From assembly GCF_025854375.1 (NCBI RefSeq), contig NZ_CP107575.1, forward strand, positions 1,798,001 through 1,862,000: 64,000 nucleotides of DNA, written 5' to 3'. Origin of the DNA: Glutamicibacter sp. JL.03c (GTDB lineage Bacteria > Actinomycetota > Actinomycetes > Actinomycetales > Micrococcaceae). Of the stretch, positions 63,151 to 64,000 are shown in pieces. A program made the translations under genes and the position numbers. A model generated the notes under the pieces. That model ran no database searches and was not told where the DNA came from. It saw only the letters and a program-made list of their open reading frames with translations. Every line of letters begins with the position of its first letter. Position 1 is the stretch's first letter.

Positions 63151-64000
63151 TTACTGCTTGGCCCGAGAGCCGCGCGCGGACTTATAGGCCGCGGCAGCTC
63201 CGAGCAGGGCCACCATCAACCCAACGGGAATCAGCCACAGGCTGTTGGCACCGGTCTCCGCCAAATTCCCTTGTCGTCCAGTTTGCACGACCTGCTCTGC
63301 ATCAATTTCCTCGGATTCCGCGGATATCGAATCCTGGTCCTCTGCCTGCGGCTTCTGTTCAGGCCGGGTTTGTTCAGGTGTCTCTGGTTCCTCAGGATCC
63401 GCGGACTCCGGCGATTGGCCGGGTTCCTGTTCGTTCTCCTGCGGGGCCGGCCAGGACGGAGATTCGCTTGGCTGTGTGGTCGGGCTTGGCGAGCTGGAGT
63501 CCAGATCGAAGACATCGGCGGCCTGGCCCAGCGAGGCGAAAACTGTCTCTCCGGTAGCCTCGTCTACGGCGTCGTTATCCGTGACGACGTATACTTCCCC
63601 GCCAGCCACGGCCAGCCCTTCAATTTTTTCTTGCGTCCAGCCGTGGGTAGCCTCCAGCGTCGGCAAGACATCGGCGGCCAGCTTCTTGTTCAGCATGCTG
63701 ACACCAGCATCTTCAGGCCGATCGCCATCTTCAGGCAATTCAATCTGATACACCGCCTTGTGCTTGGCTGCTGGACCAGCTTGATTGTCACGTTCAATGA
63801 CTGCGTACGAGCCATCAGGCAGAGCAGTGATTTCCGACAACCCGTTCCAGGTTCCTTCTGTTGCTTCCTCCAAGTGGTATCCGTACCAGCTGAACTCGCC
63901 GGTTGCCGGCCAGTACTTGCCAAGACGAACAAAATCCTCGCCCGGAACCTCTCGTTGCAGGGTGAAGATCACCTGCTCGCCTTCCCCGCTTCCACGCACA
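63151..64000 (-). CDS. Wall-anchored secreted protein with phytase-like esterase domain (5' end outside window)
   Basis: The frame is open to the end of the window; the 282+ residues seen are the C-terminal part. The first half (VRLGKYWPATGEFSWYGYHL, GLSEITALPDGSYAVIERDN, KIEGLAVAGGEVYVVTDND) matches the beta-propeller-like esterase/phytase domain of secreted proteins. A long proline/glutamate/serine linker follows, then the sorting signal LAETG, a hydrophobic helix (LWLIPVGLMVALLGAAAAY) and a basic tail. LAXTG is the motif of class E sortases in actinobacteria, so covalent wall attachment is expected. Confidence 0.82.
   Translation of the reverse strand, partial: VRGSGEGEQVIFTLQREVPGEDFVRLGKYWPATGEFSWYGYHLEEATEGTWNGLSEITALPDGSYAVIERDNQAGPAAKHKAVYQIELPEDGDRPEDAGVSMLNKKLAADVLPTLEATHGWTQEKIEGLAVAGGEVYVVTDNDAVDEATGETVFASLGQAADVFDLDSSSPSPTTQPSESPSWPAPQENEQEPGQSPESADPEEPETPEQTRPEQKPQAEDQDSISAESEEIDAEQVVQTGRQGNLAETGANSLWLIPVGLMVALLGAAAAYKSARGSRAKQ

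Overview
The window is high-GC actinobacterial DNA, most like the Micrococcaceae (Glutamicibacter/Arthrobacter group). The evidence is a set of mycothiol-pathway genes (S-(hydroxymethyl)mycothiol dehydrogenase, mycoredoxin), an actinobacterial SOS box, NrdR- and BioQ-type operators, a CmtR-type metal sensor, frequent GTG/TTG starts and an LAXTG wall-sorting signal. The genus is an inference. No rRNA, tRNA, CRISPR array, transposase or intact mobile element was seen.

Region by region. (1) 1-11.4 kb is a conserved core: a DUF349 protein, an AbiEi-like protein, bifunctional Rel, then secF-secD-yajC and ruvB-ruvA-ruvC-yebC-pdxT, all on the minus strand after the first two genes. (2) 11.7-18.1 kb is accessory and lies between pdxT and its partner pdxS. 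It holds a DUF6226-like protein, a CapA-like lipoprotein, an M3 oligopeptidase with a GNAT gene, a RibD/DHFR-like reductase and a decayed TauD-type dioxygenase. (3) pdxS (18.4-19.3 kb). (4) 19.6-28.7 kb is visibly GC-richer: a TetR plus ABC-exporter operon and a tightly coupled biotin operon, bioB-bioA-bioF-P450-bioD, behind two BioQ-type operators. (5) 29.0-31.6 kb: a HIT-family hydrolase and thrS. (6) 31.7-35.1 kb: a divergent regulator/MFS pair with a large inverted-repeat operator, a 58-residue protein, a VOC protein and a frameshifted nucleotidyltransferase. (7) 35.2-39.0 kb: SOS-controlled dnaE2 with a DUF6504-like gene but no imuA/imuB. (8) 39.6-40.6 kb: cmtR and a CDF metal exporter. 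(9) 41.3-48.8 kb: mycothiol-dependent formaldehyde oxidation, SRAP protein, mycoredoxin, a lipoate-ligase-like protein, a uridine-kinase-like protein, a thioesterase, and an XRE-cupin/thioredoxin-reductase-like pair. (10) 49.4-52.7 kb: cold-shock protein, FAD monooxygenase, TetR and SDR. (11) 53.0-57.5 kb: class Ib ribonucleotide reductase nrdH-nrdI-nrdE with nrdF as a separate unit, and two pairs of NrdR boxes. (12) 57.6-64 kb: a YggS-type PLP protein, pyruvate:quinone oxidoreductase, a cupin, a Cds1-like cysteine desulfhydrase, membrane proteins and the 3' end of a wall-anchored secreted protein.

Themes. Vitamin B6 synthesis (pdxS, pdxT, YggS) and PLP enzymes recur. Biotin is made by a five-gene operon in which a cytochrome P450 sits where a pimeloyl-generating enzyme is expected. 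DNA repair and replication are represented by ruvABC, dnaE2, SRAP and nrdHIEF. Thiol and redox control appears as mscR, a metallo-beta-lactamase-fold hydrolase, mycoredoxin and Cds1. The strongest leads for new biology are the P450-containing biotin operon with its cysteine-rich BioB tail, the rearranged thrS-HIT-pdxS-pdxT neighbourhood, dnaE2 without ImuA/ImuB, and the doubled NrdR-box array.
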